In this document: one piece after another, positions 1-11,362 of the stretch
How positions within the stretch are numbered: the stretch's first letter is position 1
Layout: each line of letters opens with the position of its first letter
DNA from: Ahaetulla prasina
Taxonomy: Eukaryota; Chordata; Lepidosauria; Squamata; Colubridae
Assembly (NCBI RefSeq): GCF_028640845.1
Contig: NC_080546.1
Location: 71,591,051 to 71,655,050 of the forward strand
DNA: 64,000 bases
Direction of reading: 5' to 3'
Program-made: the position numbers and the translations under genes
Notes under the pieces: generated by a model
What the model saw: only the letters and a program-made list of their open reading frames with translations
Databases searched by the model: none
What the model was told of the DNA's origin: nothing

Positions 1-470
1 CCAACATGACAACAATCCTAACCACACAGCAAGATAACACAGGAATGGCTTAGGGACAACACTGTGAATGTCCTAGGGTGGCCAAGCCAGAGCCCTGACT
101 TGAGCCCTATTGTACATCTCTGAAGGGACCTGAAATGGCTGTCTACCGAAGGTCGGCATACAACCTGACTGAGCTTGAGAGGATTTGCAAGGAAGAATGG
201 TAGAAAATCCCCCAATCCATGTGTACAAAATTTGTCGTGTCATATCCAAAAAATACTCGAGGCTGCAATTGCTACCAAAGATGCTTCAATAAAGTACTGA
301 GTGAATGGTACAAATATTTATGCCAATGTGATATTTCAGTTTTTTCTTTTTAATAAATTTACAGACATTTCTAAAATTCTTTGTCATTATGGGGTACTGA
401 GTACAGATTAATAAGGAAAAATGAATTTGAACAACTTATTAGGTTCCAACAAACAAAATCGACAAAAATG
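1..470 (+). mobile_element. Tc1-like DNA transposon, 3' part, decayed
   Basis: The first ~300 bases encode the C-terminal third of a Tc1-type transposase broken by stops. Recognisable pieces are the NPNHTAR stretch after the second catalytic Asp region, the PDLSPI block, and NLTELERICKEEW in another frame. In intact relatives PDLxPIE supplies the third acidic residue of the DDE triad; here the codon after PI is gta (Val), so the copy is catalytically dead besides having stops. Downstream, about 300-440, is the usual Tc1 terminal region ('gtcattatggggtactgagt'). The 5' part lies outside the window. The right end is approximate because no TA duplication can be tested. Confidence 0.8.
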
Positions 471-1781
471 AAGGAGATCTGAATGCACTATATCTTTGCA
501 AATGAGTGGTAGAACATTCATATAATTACTTCATATCTCCAATTTAGAGCATGTTTTCAGTTTGTTGAGGTGAAAATGAGCCACATTTCTTTCTTTTCAG
601 CAAGGAAAGTATTAGGGGCTTTGTTCTGGAAAATAAATAATTTAGAATGTGATGAAATTATGCAAATGGAAAAGCTGTTGCATCCCTGTTGCATCTACAA
701 AATTCTCTTTTTAATTCAGCCATAACAGTGTGCCAAATAATTTCTAATGTCTTCACCTGTAGGCCACTCTACCACTTTCACCTATATCTTGATTAATTTC
801 ACTAACCCTAACTTGTGGTCTAATTTTCTAGTTTCCAAGCTGAAAGGGTTGAGAGTGGGGTGGGTTATACCTGTTTTTTAGCCAAGCATGGAAGACTCTC
901 TCTCTCATCTAATTTCCTCCCAATAACTGTCCAAATACTGCCTTTTTAAAAAAAAAAAGAGAGAAAAGTATTGCTCCCTCAGTTAAGGTATAATTTGTAA
1001 CATTCACAATCCAACTGCTTTACCCTTCTTATCACATTAACAAGTGAACACTGGCCACGAATGCAAGAGTTTGGATAAGTCATTCAAGGATCTTTTTTGC
1101 ATCATCAGGGTTCAAGAAGTGAGACACATCCAAAAGAAATGAACTTTTACTATCCTATCAATCCTTCCATTAATTAAAGTACACTAGAAAAAAACAGATA
1201 TATTTTTAAGCAGCAAAAGAAGTTTCAGTGTGAACATCCCACATAATCAGGATTCCCTATATACCATTATAAGGAGGGAAAGATAAAATCTTCAAGAGAT
1301 GAGTATTGCCTAGTTCTTTATGTGATTTGGAAGACTTCCTTCAAAAGCCTAAAATTCATAAAATTACATAAGGTAAATTAAAAAGTACAATTATGTAAAT
1401 GCATGATTTTCAGATGCAGCTAGAGTGAATATACCTCAGTAACAGTTACACTGAACAAAAATGAAGAAATATACTAAGAAAATAGAAAATAAAGAACAAA
1501 TTCATCCTTTTCCTACCATCCTGTCTAAATTTATAAAAATATGCATGCAACATGAAAACAACACCTACAGTTGGAGATTAAACTTGAACACAGTGAATAA
1601 GTTAATAATTTATATCACACCAAATGTGAATCCTAAGCTGTGACTGAAACATAGATATGTATTTTTAGGCTGCACTGCATTTGTATAATGCTAATATTTA
1701 CAAAATTGTGTGCTGTCCAGAAACATTTATCAAGGACTGCTCAATTTAAACAGCATGATGCAGTCTTTGAAGAAACGCATT
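471..1781. other. No recognised feature
   Basis: AT-rich sequence with a poly-A run near 948-958. I see no conserved reading frame, RNA gene or repeat family that I recognise. Confidence 0.5.
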
Positions 1782-1789
1782 CTCTAAGT

Positions 1790-1905
1790 CACAGGTGTCA
1801 AAGTTAAAGCTCGCGGGCAGGCCACGCCCATCCCAGCTCTGTGAAGGAAAAAAGTCACAAAATGTCACGTGACGGCAATGTGATGCCACGAGTTTGATAC
1901 TTGTG
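1790..1905. mobile_element. 116-bp hAT-type MITE
   Basis: Terminal inverted repeats CACAGGTGTCAAA and TTTGATACTTGTG enclose a 116-bp non-coding element. It is flanked by an 8-bp target duplication, ctctaagt (1782-1789) and ctctaagc (1906-1913), with one mismatch. Eight-bp duplications are diagnostic of the hAT superfamily. The interior shares the 'gccacgccca' block with the fragment at 4825-4939. Confidence 0.85.
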
Positions 1906-1910
1906 CTCTA

Positions 1911-2137
1911 AGCAGTGGTGGTGCAGTGGTTAGAATGAGTATTGCAGGCTAACTCACCACTCACTGCCAGGAATTCAATTCTGACTGGCTCAAGGTTGAC
2001 TCAACCTTCCATCCTTCCCAGGTTGGTAAAATGAAGACTCAGATTGTTGGGGGTAATATGCTGACTCTATAAACTGTTTAAAGAGAGCTATAAAGCACTG
2101 GGAAGTGGTATATAAGTCTAAGTGCTATTGCTAAACA
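1911..2137 (+). mobile_element. tRNA-derived SINE (Sauria-SINE-like)
   Basis: The head 'tggtgcagtggttagaatg' has the form of a pol III A box and 'aggaattcaattctgac' (about 1970-1985) that of a decayed B box. The body (caaccttccatccttcc... gggtaatatgctgactct) and the end 'gtggtatataagtctaagtgctattgct' match my memory of a common squamate tRNA SINE whose tail follows a BovB-type LINE. It sits flush against the hAT MITE on its left. Confidence 0.8.
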
Positions 2138-2373
2138 TACTTCTGGTCTAACCTGCAGTTAACCTCCACAAAATGAAAGATTGAGAAGGCACATTATATT
2201 AGCAATCTGGTGCTCTGCCTTTGACTTGGAAGCTTAGCAGTTGGCTCAGGTCCTCTCCTCCACCCAGCTTAAGTGTTATAAGTATAAAATTTACTGCCCT
2301 TTTGCCAATATTCGCTTCTGTTTTGGCTTGCTACTTGGGCCTGGTGTTATGTGCAGTCTGTGCAAAATGTACA

Positions 2374-2574
2374 AAGTGGTGAAATCCAATTTTTTTTACT
2401 ACCAGTTCTGTGGGCCTGGTGTGGCTTGGTGGGCATGGTAGGGGAAGGATATTGCAAAATCTCCATTCCCACCCCAGTCTGGGGCCAGCCAGAGGTGGTA
2501 TTTGCCGGTTCATGGAACTACTCAAAACTTTTGCTACCGGTTCTCCAGAACCTGTCAGAACCTGCTGGATTTCA
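2374..2574. mobile_element. hAT-like MITE, decayed
   Basis: The left end 'agtggtgaaatccaa' mirrors the right end 'ggatttcatcctgg'. Inside are 'accggttctccagaacctg' blocks shared with the CAGTGGTGGGATTCA family at 5430, 26458, 37924 and 53189. No convincing 8-bp duplication remains, so ends are approximate. Confidence 0.65.
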
Positions 2575-2599
2575 TCCTGGTCTGTAACAAAGAAAGCAT

Positions 2600-3564
2600 T
2601 GGCTAAGTTCTCTGATTTTGTTGCCTTTGTTCTTTCTGGATCTTAGTAGCCATAAATAATTTTGGCAGATGACTGGACCCACAGGTTTAGTCATTTATTC
2701 AAATTGGTTCTTTCCTGAATCTTCCAGATCAGGAGGTTATAAAGCAGGAGACGCCTTCAGAACAGGCAATCCTTCAGACTCTGGACTCCCTAGACCAACT
2801 GCTTGTTTTTTTTTACAGCTAATTTAGTGTGTCACTGAACTCACCATCAAAACAAGCTTGTTGGACATCTGGGTCTAGATTATTATCTATGTGATGGCAT
2901 AACTTTCTATTTAAACCAAAAGTCTTTTGATTGAACAGAGCCTAAGGCTCATGGTTAGGAGAAATATATTTCTGGCTTGAAGTAGTCAATAGGCATTTCC
3001 TACAAGGCCTTATTTCCTATGTAGCTATTTCTGTTTTGAGGTATTGAAGTTGGAATCTACCAGTATCTGTCCATAATGTAGTAGTAAATTCAACCATTTA
3101 ACTATGAACTCTGAGAATCTTTCCTTTATCTATTCTGACAATGTTTATTACGTGTTTTGGCTACCTGTTTTATATTCTCTTTTCCCCTCCCTCTCTCTTT
3201 TTCTCATAAATACACAAATACACATTACTTTGTGATGTTCATTTTTTCCTAAGCTCCCTTTGCATAATAAATATGTTACTAAAACAGTCAACAAATAAAT
3301 CTTACTTCGAGTGTACTCAAAATATTTGAAACTGTAGAGGCAGGAACTGAAGTGATGTAGAACCCCTGTAATAAGCACTTCCCCTGGCTATGGATAAAAT
3401 ACTCTGTTTTTTTCTGTTGTTTTACTATAATCATCTCTGAACCTCTTTGAAGCTAGTCCTTGAAATCATTAGCTTCTCTGGGACAGGAATGTGTAGAAGA
3501 AATAATAATACAGCTTTCTGTTGACATTATTCTTTTTCAGCAAAATGTAGGAAGCTTGAAGGAT
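2600..3564. other. No recognised feature
   Basis: Unique-looking AT-rich sequence. A pyrimidine-rich stretch lies near 3177-3207. No supported gene. Confidence 0.5.
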
Positions 3565-3569
3565 CAGGT

Positions 3570-4215
3570 TGTTCTGACCTAGGCTTCCTGCGAAAGCATA
3601 AATCACAATCTTAGTTCCCAAAAACCTCTTTTATTGAGATGGCTGTGAATTAGGGTCATTCACAGCCGGTAATGATTCACAAACAGTCTATGAAGTTTCC
3701 AACAGATGTCTGCTCAAGTTGACACAGTCTTCCAGGGTAATGTTGCTAAGCACCCATCTCCCTTGAAATATTGCTAGAGATCTAATTGTCAATTAGTTTT
3801 GCAAGGCCAAACGGAGCACAGAGTCAAACAGACTTCTCAGAGCTTGAATTGACTATATGAACTAACTGCTTCCTGCAAAGGCTCATGTCCGTTTGCTCCT
3901 CTTTTATGTCTTATGGGAGGGACAAATCATCTCCAAGCCTTACTCTTGAGTTGCCCATTTTTTCTTAATTGTTCTTGCCTTCTGGCAGCTCTGCACATGT
4001 GCACACTGGGAACAGGCTCACACTGTTCTTCTGCCTCGCTGATGTCAGATTCCAGGTGCTCCAGAGACACCAGATGGCCCTCACCCCCTCTTTGCCTCTG
4101 ATGCAGAGCCCTCGTCCGAGCCTTCCCCAGACTCCAGGACTGGCCCACGTTCCTCCCCAACCTCCTCACTGTCCAAATCTGCTGCCAGCTCTGCTGCTGC
4201 TGGTGGGCCACAACA
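3570..4215 (-). mobile_element. Solo LTR of an LTR retroelement (copy 1)
   Basis: On the minus strand the element starts TGTTGTGGCCCACCAGC and ends GGTCAGAACA, the TG...CA ends of an LTR. It is 646 bp and flanked by a 5-bp duplication, caggt (3565-3569) and caagt (4216-4220), 4/5 matching. It aligns along its length with the plus-strand copy at 43483-44097. The TATA position reads CATAAAA (minus, near 3902-3908) and an AATAAA lies at 3630-3635 (minus). No gag, pol or env lies beside it, so it is a recombined solo LTR. Five-bp duplications occur in some endogenous retroviruses and Ty3/Gypsy elements; I cannot decide between them. Confidence 0.75.
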
Positions 4216-4232
4216 CAAGTTAACTGAGGCAT
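3927..4232 (-). pseudogene. Acidic reading frame in LTR copy 1, frameshifted
   Basis: The frame shares its C-terminal half with the LTR copy at 43483: SEAEEQ, then CRAARRQEQL, and a stop at the same aligned place after W-R. The first half aligns only after a frame change, so this copy has suffered an indel. The apparent ATG lies in flanking DNA outside the LTR. Function is unknown; the other copy is better preserved. Confidence 0.35.
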
Positions 4233-4820
4233 TTCCTGGAGCCTTCATCTGCACCTGGAAATTTTAGATTAAAATAAGGATTGAATGTGAGTAGGAGTGT
4301 CATGAAATGACACTTATCTACTTTTTGAACAACATCTTTAAAACATATTTTCTTCACAGATTTTTCTACAAAGTTGTTTAGAATCAGTATTGTATTAAGA
4401 AAAATACAGGAAACAATGAAAACTGGATATGAACTATATGTGGCAATTTCTAGGTACAGTTCTTACGACTACTTAAGTTTGAATGTATTCTGAAGCTTAA
4501 ACTAGCTGTTAGATAAAAAGCAAGTTATAATGAAGGTTCATTTTGATGAGTTAATTTAGCAGCCAGCCCTGCTTTCAGTTGTGTGTGTGTGAGAGTGTGT
4601 GTATACACAGTGAAAAATGGAAAAAATATCTGCACATTCACTTCAAAATGGAATCTGAAGACTGTAAAATCAGTATCATTCAGGATATACACTTAAGAAT
4701 CCCTGAACAGTTGTTCAGACATCAATTCTGAATACAAATCTTGCTTTTTTTCCCTTGTCTATTTCACTGATGTTACAAATAACCTCTTTCAACTTATTTT
4801 GATGCCACCTGCTTCTAAAA
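4221..4820. other. No recognised feature; short GT tract
   Basis: AT-rich DNA with a short (GT)n tract at about 4579-4604. Nothing else supported. Confidence 0.5.
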
Positions 4821-4824
4821 ATTA

Positions 4825-4939
4825 GAAGGCAGCAGGATGTCGAGCTGGCCACGCCCACCCTGGTCTTGTCTACTCAGGCCCTCTGAGGACAAACACAACC
4901 CTGATGCGGCCCTCAATGAAATCAAGTTTGAAACCCCTG
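4825..4939 (-). mobile_element. hAT-type MITE fragment
   Basis: The right end 'caagtttgaaacccctg' is the reverse complement of a CAGGGGTTTCAAACTTG hAT terminus. The interior 'aacacaaccctgatgcggccctcaatgaa' type text and 'gagctggccacgccca' are typical of a widespread squamate hAT MITE. The other terminus is missing, so this is a truncated copy. Confidence 0.65.
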
Positions 4940-5084
4940 ATGTTCGGATCATTCTCTTGCTTGGTTCTCTCAGCATCTGCTGCTACTTCTCTCTGGTCTC
5001 AGGTGGGGCAATGCCAGTGAGATGATATTTTTTCTCAATTGATGTAGGTTTGAGACAACTTGTCACTAAACATACTACTTCATT

Positions 5085-6300
5085 GACAGCTATATCCACT
5101 TGTTTTATGTGTGCAGTTTGACTCTACACTGGGACAGCATACTCTGTTGCAGAGCCAAAGCTGATGTGCACACATAGATGGTTGAGCTCCCCATGTGTAG
5201 ATATCCTGGTGATAATATTCCTTGAGCTGACTTTAGTCTTAGTGTTCAGGCAAAACAGTTTAAAAGAAAGTGTCCTGTTGAATGTCACACCAAGGTACTT
5301 TAATGTTGGACAGTGCTGTAGTCGATGCCCTTGCCATAAAACATCCAACTCTTCCCTTGCATCTTGATTTCAGAGGTGGAAAACACATACTTGGGTTTTA
5401 AATGGTTGATGGTATAATAGCATCCTAATCACTGGTGGGATTCAAATAATTTAACTCTGTCCTAATGACTGGCTGGGTAGGCGTGGCCGGATGATCATGT
5501 GACTGGGTGGGTGTCGCCAACTCAAAGTCATTCATCATACCCAGCCCTGCCTCCTGGCCACTCGCCTCAAAGGCTTCAACAAGGTACAATTTCCCTCTCT
5601 ATTTATTTACTACTACTGGACATCCAAAACAGCCTGAAAAACGGCCCAAAAACCAGGTTGCAAATGGGCCACAAATGGCCAAAAAAATACCCCCAAAATA
5701 GGCAGAAAACTGCCCTAAAATGGCCCAAAATTAGGCCAAAACCAGCCTGGAAAAGGGCCGAAAAATGGACGAGGGAGAGGTCAGCAGGTGGTGGGATTAG
5801 CTGGTTCATCAAACTGGGCAGAATTTTAACAACCGGTTTGCCCAAACCGGTCTGAACTGGCGGAATCCCATCTCTGATCTTAATACTGCAAGTGCTACCA
5901 TAAGCTTCCTAGCTACATCATTAATCCTTGTGTGGACATCGTTGTATCAACTGCATATATGAACAGACATGCATCGTCCGGGACTGGTTGATTGTTCATA
6001 TATATGTTATACAATGTTGGAGACAATACATTTCCTTGTGGCAGTCTGTTCTTCTGCATCTTACCATTCAGCATCATATAAACTCTCCAGTTCTGGAGGA
6101 AACTGCCAATGACCTTCAGTGATACTATGTAACTTGCATAGCAATATCCTACGGTTAACAGTGACATATGCTGCAATTAGTCGATGAAAGCCACTCCAGC
6201 AATTATCTTTCTTTTGAAACCATCCTCAGTATGTTGTGTAAGGTTTAGGATTGGCCACAACATGACCTCCCTGGTCTAACGCAATGACGAATACTACTGT
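5085..6300 (-). mobile_element. Non-LTR retrotransposon RT fragment, split by a hAT element
   Basis: Minus-strand reverse transcriptase pieces read across two blocks. About 6230-5884 carries an A-Y-x-T-V-N-x-R-I-L-L block, NRLPQGNVLSPTLYNIYMN and an IYAVDTT segment (YADD box with the first catalytic Asp replaced). About 5429-5100 carries LKYLGVTFNRTLSFK, typical of the thumb region, and SATEYAVPV. The blocks are interrupted exactly by the hAT element at 5430-5875. Stops and frameshifts are frequent, so it is dead. The clade is not certain. Confidence 0.65.
5430..5875. mobile_element. hAT non-autonomous element, 446 bp
   Basis: The termini CACTGGTGGGATTCA and GGAATCCCATCTCTG are inverted repeats of one family. 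Flanking 8-mers atcctaat (5422-5429) and atcttaat (5876-5883) match 7/8. The interior is A- and C-rich ('ggcccaaaa' repeated) with no transposase frame. It sits inside a LINE and so is younger than it. Confidence 0.85.
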
Positions 6301-7690
6301 TCTTATAAAACTTCTGGCTATACAGTATCAAAAGATGCTATGAGCATATTCTTCATAGTAAATTCTGCAGGCATGTTTTGGAAAATAAATTAATATTAGA
6401 TCAACTTTAGAATTGGCATAAATAAAAATTAAAATGTGTCTCAGGCATATGAAGCGATGGTAAAATCCACGGGGTTCTCATATTAAACTAAATATTACTG
6501 TTTCATATGTTAACTAATGAAACACAATGCACAGATGGGGAGGAATGTCCTTCAGAGGCAAAGCACATGCTTAATTTGTTTTTAGTTATTTCAAAACTTG
6601 CCACTTTCAATTAGAAGGATCATCAAGCAGATACTGGAAAGGTCTGCCTAAGAGCCATTTGCATATAAAGCAGTTAATAACAAAAAAACAGAGGCAGATT
6701 TGCATTTTTTATTTATTTTTCATCTTGTTTTCTTAATTGGCCCCCTTACTTAGAAAGAATATAAACATAATATATATATAAACATAATATATAATATAAG
6801 AATATAAACATACAAACATAAATGTATATGCTTATTTGTGTGAACTTCCAATTCCATGTCAATATTTTTTTGTAAATGTGTATGAAACAACCCTGAGTAG
6901 GATTTGAGTTCTTTTGATTTTACCTCCAATCCTGAGGTCTTGACTTCCTTTTTATTCAGGATGACAAATGCTCCTATCAGAACTGAGATTCTACGCCTCA
7001 GGATATTTCTGGGCTTCATTTATATACATGAATGAAAAGTTTTCCTTCATTTCAATTCTTTTCTTTCTAAAATAGCATTAAAAATAAATACAATGGAAAA
7101 GTGAATAAAAACTATAATGAATCAAAGATTGCTTTAATAAAGTTCTACCAATATATTCTTTAGAGAAACCTAGTTCTCTACTGCAGCATTTTCTTGCCAA
7201 CATCAGATAAAGAAAAAGTAAAGTTTTCTTTTTCATCCTCTTTATGCCTCGTCTCCTTGCTTTTTTTTAATCAAAAGGTCACTTTGGCTATTTTTCATCT
7301 TCTAAGAACAGGATTTCGTCTTTTCTGAAAAGCAAGTTTCATGTTTTGATTAAAAAGCAGAACTTTAGAAATTATTTAGGAAAGATCCTTGGGAGTGCAC
7401 TAGGGCATGAACAAGCAGCTGCAGTGGCTTTATGATTGACGAGCTCTCATGTGCAACTGACATGGAATGGGGGACAGCATGCAGCTGTTATAAAGAGAAC
7501 TAAACAGATGCTGCATTCACATCTTCACATGTTCCATACAATATCTGAACCATTGTGCACCCCTGTTTAATAGAACCATTAAACACCCGTTTAAAGAGTT
7601 CCTCAGGTGCGATTAGACAATCCGTATAATGCAACATGGATGGATTGATAGATTGATATTTTGTCTTTATTTTACAGCTTCAGGCAGCAT
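6301..7690. other. No recognised feature
   Basis: AT-rich DNA. TA-rich microsatellite-like text occurs at about 6764-6815 and 'gatggattgatagattgat' near 7638. The short open frames here show no recognised domain. Confidence 0.5.
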
Positions 7691-7696
7691 GGGTTT

Positions 7697-7790
7697 AACT
7701 GCCATTTGTCAGAAATGGTGTAGGATCTCCTGCTTGAGTGGGTCTAGATGACCTACAAGGTCAATTCCAACTCTGTTAGTCTGTTAAAAC
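7697..7790 (+). mobile_element. CR1 LINE 3' end
   Basis: 'atttgtcagaaatggtgtaggatctcctgcttgagtgggtctagatgacctacaaggtc' type text is the CR1 3' UTR, ending in the octamer-like 'ctctgttagtctgtt'. It is a strongly 5'-truncated copy. Confidence 0.8.
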
Positions 7791-8670
7791 TAATGGTGAT
7801 TGGCCTAAAACCCAATCAGCTTTTAAAAACATGATTTTCATGTCACTGCCTTCTACTAGTCTTCTACTATCTTAAGGAAAAAGAGAATAAAAAATATCTA
7901 AGTGTTAATTCCATTTGCATTTTTGATCAATTGTTGCTTAAGGTTATTAGTCTATTATTTGATAGTAGCTAGATTTAATGGCATGCATAAAAATGCTACT
8001 TTTATTATGCAATGCTTCCAGAGTTAACTAATTTTCTCCAAAGTGTTTAATTTAATTTAATATATAATCTAATAGTATTTTGTTTCAAATAAAAGAAAAT
8101 CATGAAAAGTGTGAATTTTGGACAGGGCCTTTCAACATTTATTTCGACATTTGAGTCTGAAATCAATTTACCTGTGTAAAAGTAGCCAGAGATGGACTTT
8201 GTCATTCAATCACATCCTCAATGAATACTACTACTTTGATGTTATATTACACAACATTCTATTTGTTTTTGTTTCTTAAAAATGTGATGCACAAATGTAA
8301 ACTTAAGAATAATCATAAGAAGCTTTAATGGCTTGGGTTCAAAGAAGATATAAGTAATCAGTGAGGTGCTAAGGACATCGTTGTTGGACATCATAAACTG
8401 TTTATCTTTCTATATTCTGCTTTAAATCTTTGGCCCTGTATGATTTGACTATTACATGCTCCAACTATCTGGCTTCCCATTAGAAGCCATTAGTTCTATA
8501 TGTGCACAAATCCAGAAACAGTGTTTTTCAGTGATAACCACTGTTTTATGAGACGGAAGTTATGCTGGCAGTTATCATGATGGCATTATGGAAATAGGTT
8601 AAAGTATTCGCTTTTCTAGACAGCTTTTGGCAAGTGATAAAGTTAGCATTATTCTGTTATTGCAAGTGAT
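7791..8670. other. No recognised feature
   Basis: AT-rich DNA without a supported gene or repeat. Text near 8565-8620 vaguely resembles the SINE-like scrap at 28310 but is too diverged to call. Confidence 0.5.
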
Positions 8671-8672
8671 TA

Positions 8673-8960
8673 CAGGTAGTCCTTGATTTACAACAATTCA
8701 CTTAGTGACCATTAAAAGTTACAAATGCACTTAAAGTGATTTATGACCATTTTTCATATTTATGGCCATTGTCACAGCCCCATGATCACATAAACAAAAT
8801 TCAGATGCTTGGCAACTGGTTCATGTTTATGACCCTTGCAGGGTCCTGGGGTGATCATGTGAGACCTTCCAACAAACAAAGTCAATGGGGAAGCCAGATT
8901 CACTTAACAACCTGGTTACTTAACTTAATAAATGTAGTGATTCACTTAACTGAATTCAGT
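8673..8960 (-). mobile_element. DNA transposon MITE ('caggtagtcct' family)
   Basis: It starts ta|caggtagtccttgatttacaac and continues with 'gtgatcatgtgagacc', 'caatggggaagccagattcacttaacaacc'. The copy at 24786-25110 carries the same text in the opposite orientation. A TA before the terminus and the Tigger-like end suggest a Tc1/mariner-group MITE, but the second terminus is lost. Confidence 0.65.
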
Positions 8961-10722
8961 TATAAAATTGAATTAATAATGGCTTCATGTAGCTTTGGAT
9001 CCTACTATAAAGTAGAAAGATAAATGATGTAATGACTTCAGTAAAAAAAAATAGAATTCTACTGTGTGACATAAATGGTAACCAATATGTACCAACTGAT
9101 ATTTTTTAATTGTTTGATCAAAATATTTGCAGTATTTATCCACGGTGTAAGGCCACTGTTATGCTGAGGCTTTGTGTTACTAAGCTTTTATCATTTTATT
9201 TTTCTGAATAATAAAATGCTTCATGTTCTTGTATTGTGGGTAATTAACAGAACAATCCAAACCATATGTTATTGTGCTCTGATTAGCTGTAAAGCCCTGC
9301 TGGATACAACGAGACGGGGAAAATTGTTTTTAGACAGAAAAGAAATCCTTCCAACTTGGCAACCAGGAAAAAAAATTAAACTAGTCAAAATATATAAACA
9401 TCATTTAGAAGCAGATAGATCAAGAATCCAGAAGATTCATACACTTAGCTGGGTTATCTCAACAACTCCTCCTTTGAGGCTGTTTTATTAGCCATATCAC
9501 CATGACCTGATCCTCTTACTCATGCTTGGTTGGGCTCACTCTTCAACTTCCAGCAGCCTCATTCTTTCTGTTATTTCACCTCCAGAAGTTCCTCTAAAAA
9601 CCATTCATGGATCCATGAATAGACAGAAGGCAGTGTGATCTCATCCAAGGCAATCATTGTCTCTCGTTCTAAGCAGTGACTCAGGTTTCAGTTAAACTGT
9701 GTACCACAACTTCAGGAACATCTGGGTTCCTTAGGTGGGGGCTCGGTTGCTAGTCTCCAGCTGGTATCTAGGGAGGAACAATGAAATAGGCTGCTCCTCC
9801 TTGAAGCAGCACGCAGCCACAGAAAACTCCAAAGCTCATAGGGAGTGATCTAGCTACAACAAGGCACTAATAACAACTTCCTCAATTCTAGTTCACAATG
9901 TTATTGCTACAAAACAAATAAGGCAGGCCTTATTACAGATCAATAACTGGAGACCAGAATTACTAAATCACTCTGATGAATGATGACAAATGTAGAATCT
10001 GCACTAAATATTAGGCCATAACTAATCACCATCCATACACCAATACTACATTTTGATTATTAAAACTCTTATTGAGTCAATTAGGGTAAGACAAATTATA
10101 ATCCCCTTCTATTTCCCACTCAGATGAAGAGCAACCAGTATCCCGAAATCCAAAACAACCTGTCCTATTGCCCCATTTAAAACAAGTTGATAAATTAATA
10201 CATCTCCTTAACTATGTTCTTGGAAAGCAGATATGAACGTAAATTCAGAACCACACCCAGATGGATTAAGCAGTTTAGATTCAGTCTCTTCAGAGTCCTC
10301 CAAATCATGATGAAGCAAACGAAAAGCATGATGGTGGTTTCCCCCCAGAGAAGCTCATGTTCCACCGAAAAATGGTGGCTGGTCCTCTCCCAATACCATC
10401 AGCCAGTTCTAACTTCTGCTGACACCCAGTACTAGCACCCAAGTAACCAATACTAAGGCCAGGGATACCCATTCTGCCATCATTATCTCCATTCAAGTAG
10501 AAAACTGAAGCATGATGAGCCTGTTGTTATTTCTAGCTTCTGTCGGATATCTTCCTGATATACCATCATATCTGCATTGCATACTTCATGTATAAAGTGT
10601 ATGGGGGGGAGGACGATTCAACCCATTTTTGAACTGGTCTTTGCCAGTCATAACTGTCATTCTTTCATGGTAGTCCAGAGAAGAGACCAATACCGTGAGT
10701 ACTAATACCATTTATATTGTAA
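8961..10722. other. No recognised gene; possible old repeat at 10080-10560
   Basis: The block at about 10080-10560 is less AT-rich than its flanks and has short open frames on both strands (10214-10435 plus, 10305-10496 minus), but I recognise no domain. It could be an old element or unique DNA. Confidence 0.4.
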
Positions 10723-10730
10723 TATTACAG

Positions 10731-10858
10731 GAGTCTTTCTCAATCTTTACATTTAAGATGTCTGAATTTCAACTCTGAGAATTTCCCATTCCCCTAGTTG
10801 AGAAATTTTAGGAGTTGAAGTCCAGACATCTGAAAATTGCCAAGTTAGAAAAACAGTG
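10731..10858. mobile_element. hAT-like palindromic MITE
   Basis: Two arms carry 'ttctcaatctttacatttaagatgtctg' and 'cagacatctgaaaattgccaagttagaa', inverted to each other, with 'ggagttgaagtccagacat' inside. Flanks tattacag (10723-10730) and gattactg (10859-10866) match 6/8. Related arms occur at 27130, 32075 and 39027. Confidence 0.65.
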
Positions 10859-10866
10859 GATTACTG

Positions 10867-11092
10867 TATCAGCATCTTGGAAGTCTGAAAAAACTTTTCT
10901 CCTTCCTTAACTTTACTTTCCAGACTAGAAAAGAAGAGCTCTCCTGAGATTCTTCACACACTCCCATTTCTCCAGCAGGCTGAGGTATCTCTTGCCCAAC
11001 TATTTCCTTCCTCCTCCCATCTCCCATATATATATATATAGTGAAATAGAATGTCTGACTGTTCTATCTAAGGCATGCCTGACATTCTTCAA
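10867..11092. repeat. Short (TA)n tract in otherwise plain DNA
   Basis: A TA run lies at about 11027-11040. The rest is unremarkable. Confidence 0.5.
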
Positions 11093-11362
11093 GCTAGTCT
11101 TTCCCGACTCTAGGGGATGATGTTCATCTCCATTTCTAAGCCAAAGCTGTCTGATGACGATTCTGTGGTCATGTGGCCGACATGACTAAACACCAAAGGC
11201 ACACAAAACTCTAAGGTGGTCCCTATTTTTCTACTTGCATTTTTGCATGCTTTCAAACTGCTAGGTTGGCAGTTTGTAACAGGAGCTCACTATGTTATGC
11301 GGTGCTAGGGATTCGAACTGCCGAACTGCCAATTTTTCTGATCAACAAGCTCACCACATTCC
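11093..11362 (-). mobile_element. tRNA-derived SINE, minus orientation
   Basis: This is the same family as 48763-49111: shared blocks are 'actctaggggatgatg', 'tggtccctatttttctacttgcattttt', 'ctgctaggttggcag' and 'ctagggattcgaactgc'. The last holds the reversed B box (about 11307-11320). The A-box end is eroded at 'aacaagctcaccac'. Confidence 0.8.

Noticed and set aside
10214..10496. Opposed ORFs in a less AT-rich block
   Set aside because: No motif on either strand; left as an unassigned block.
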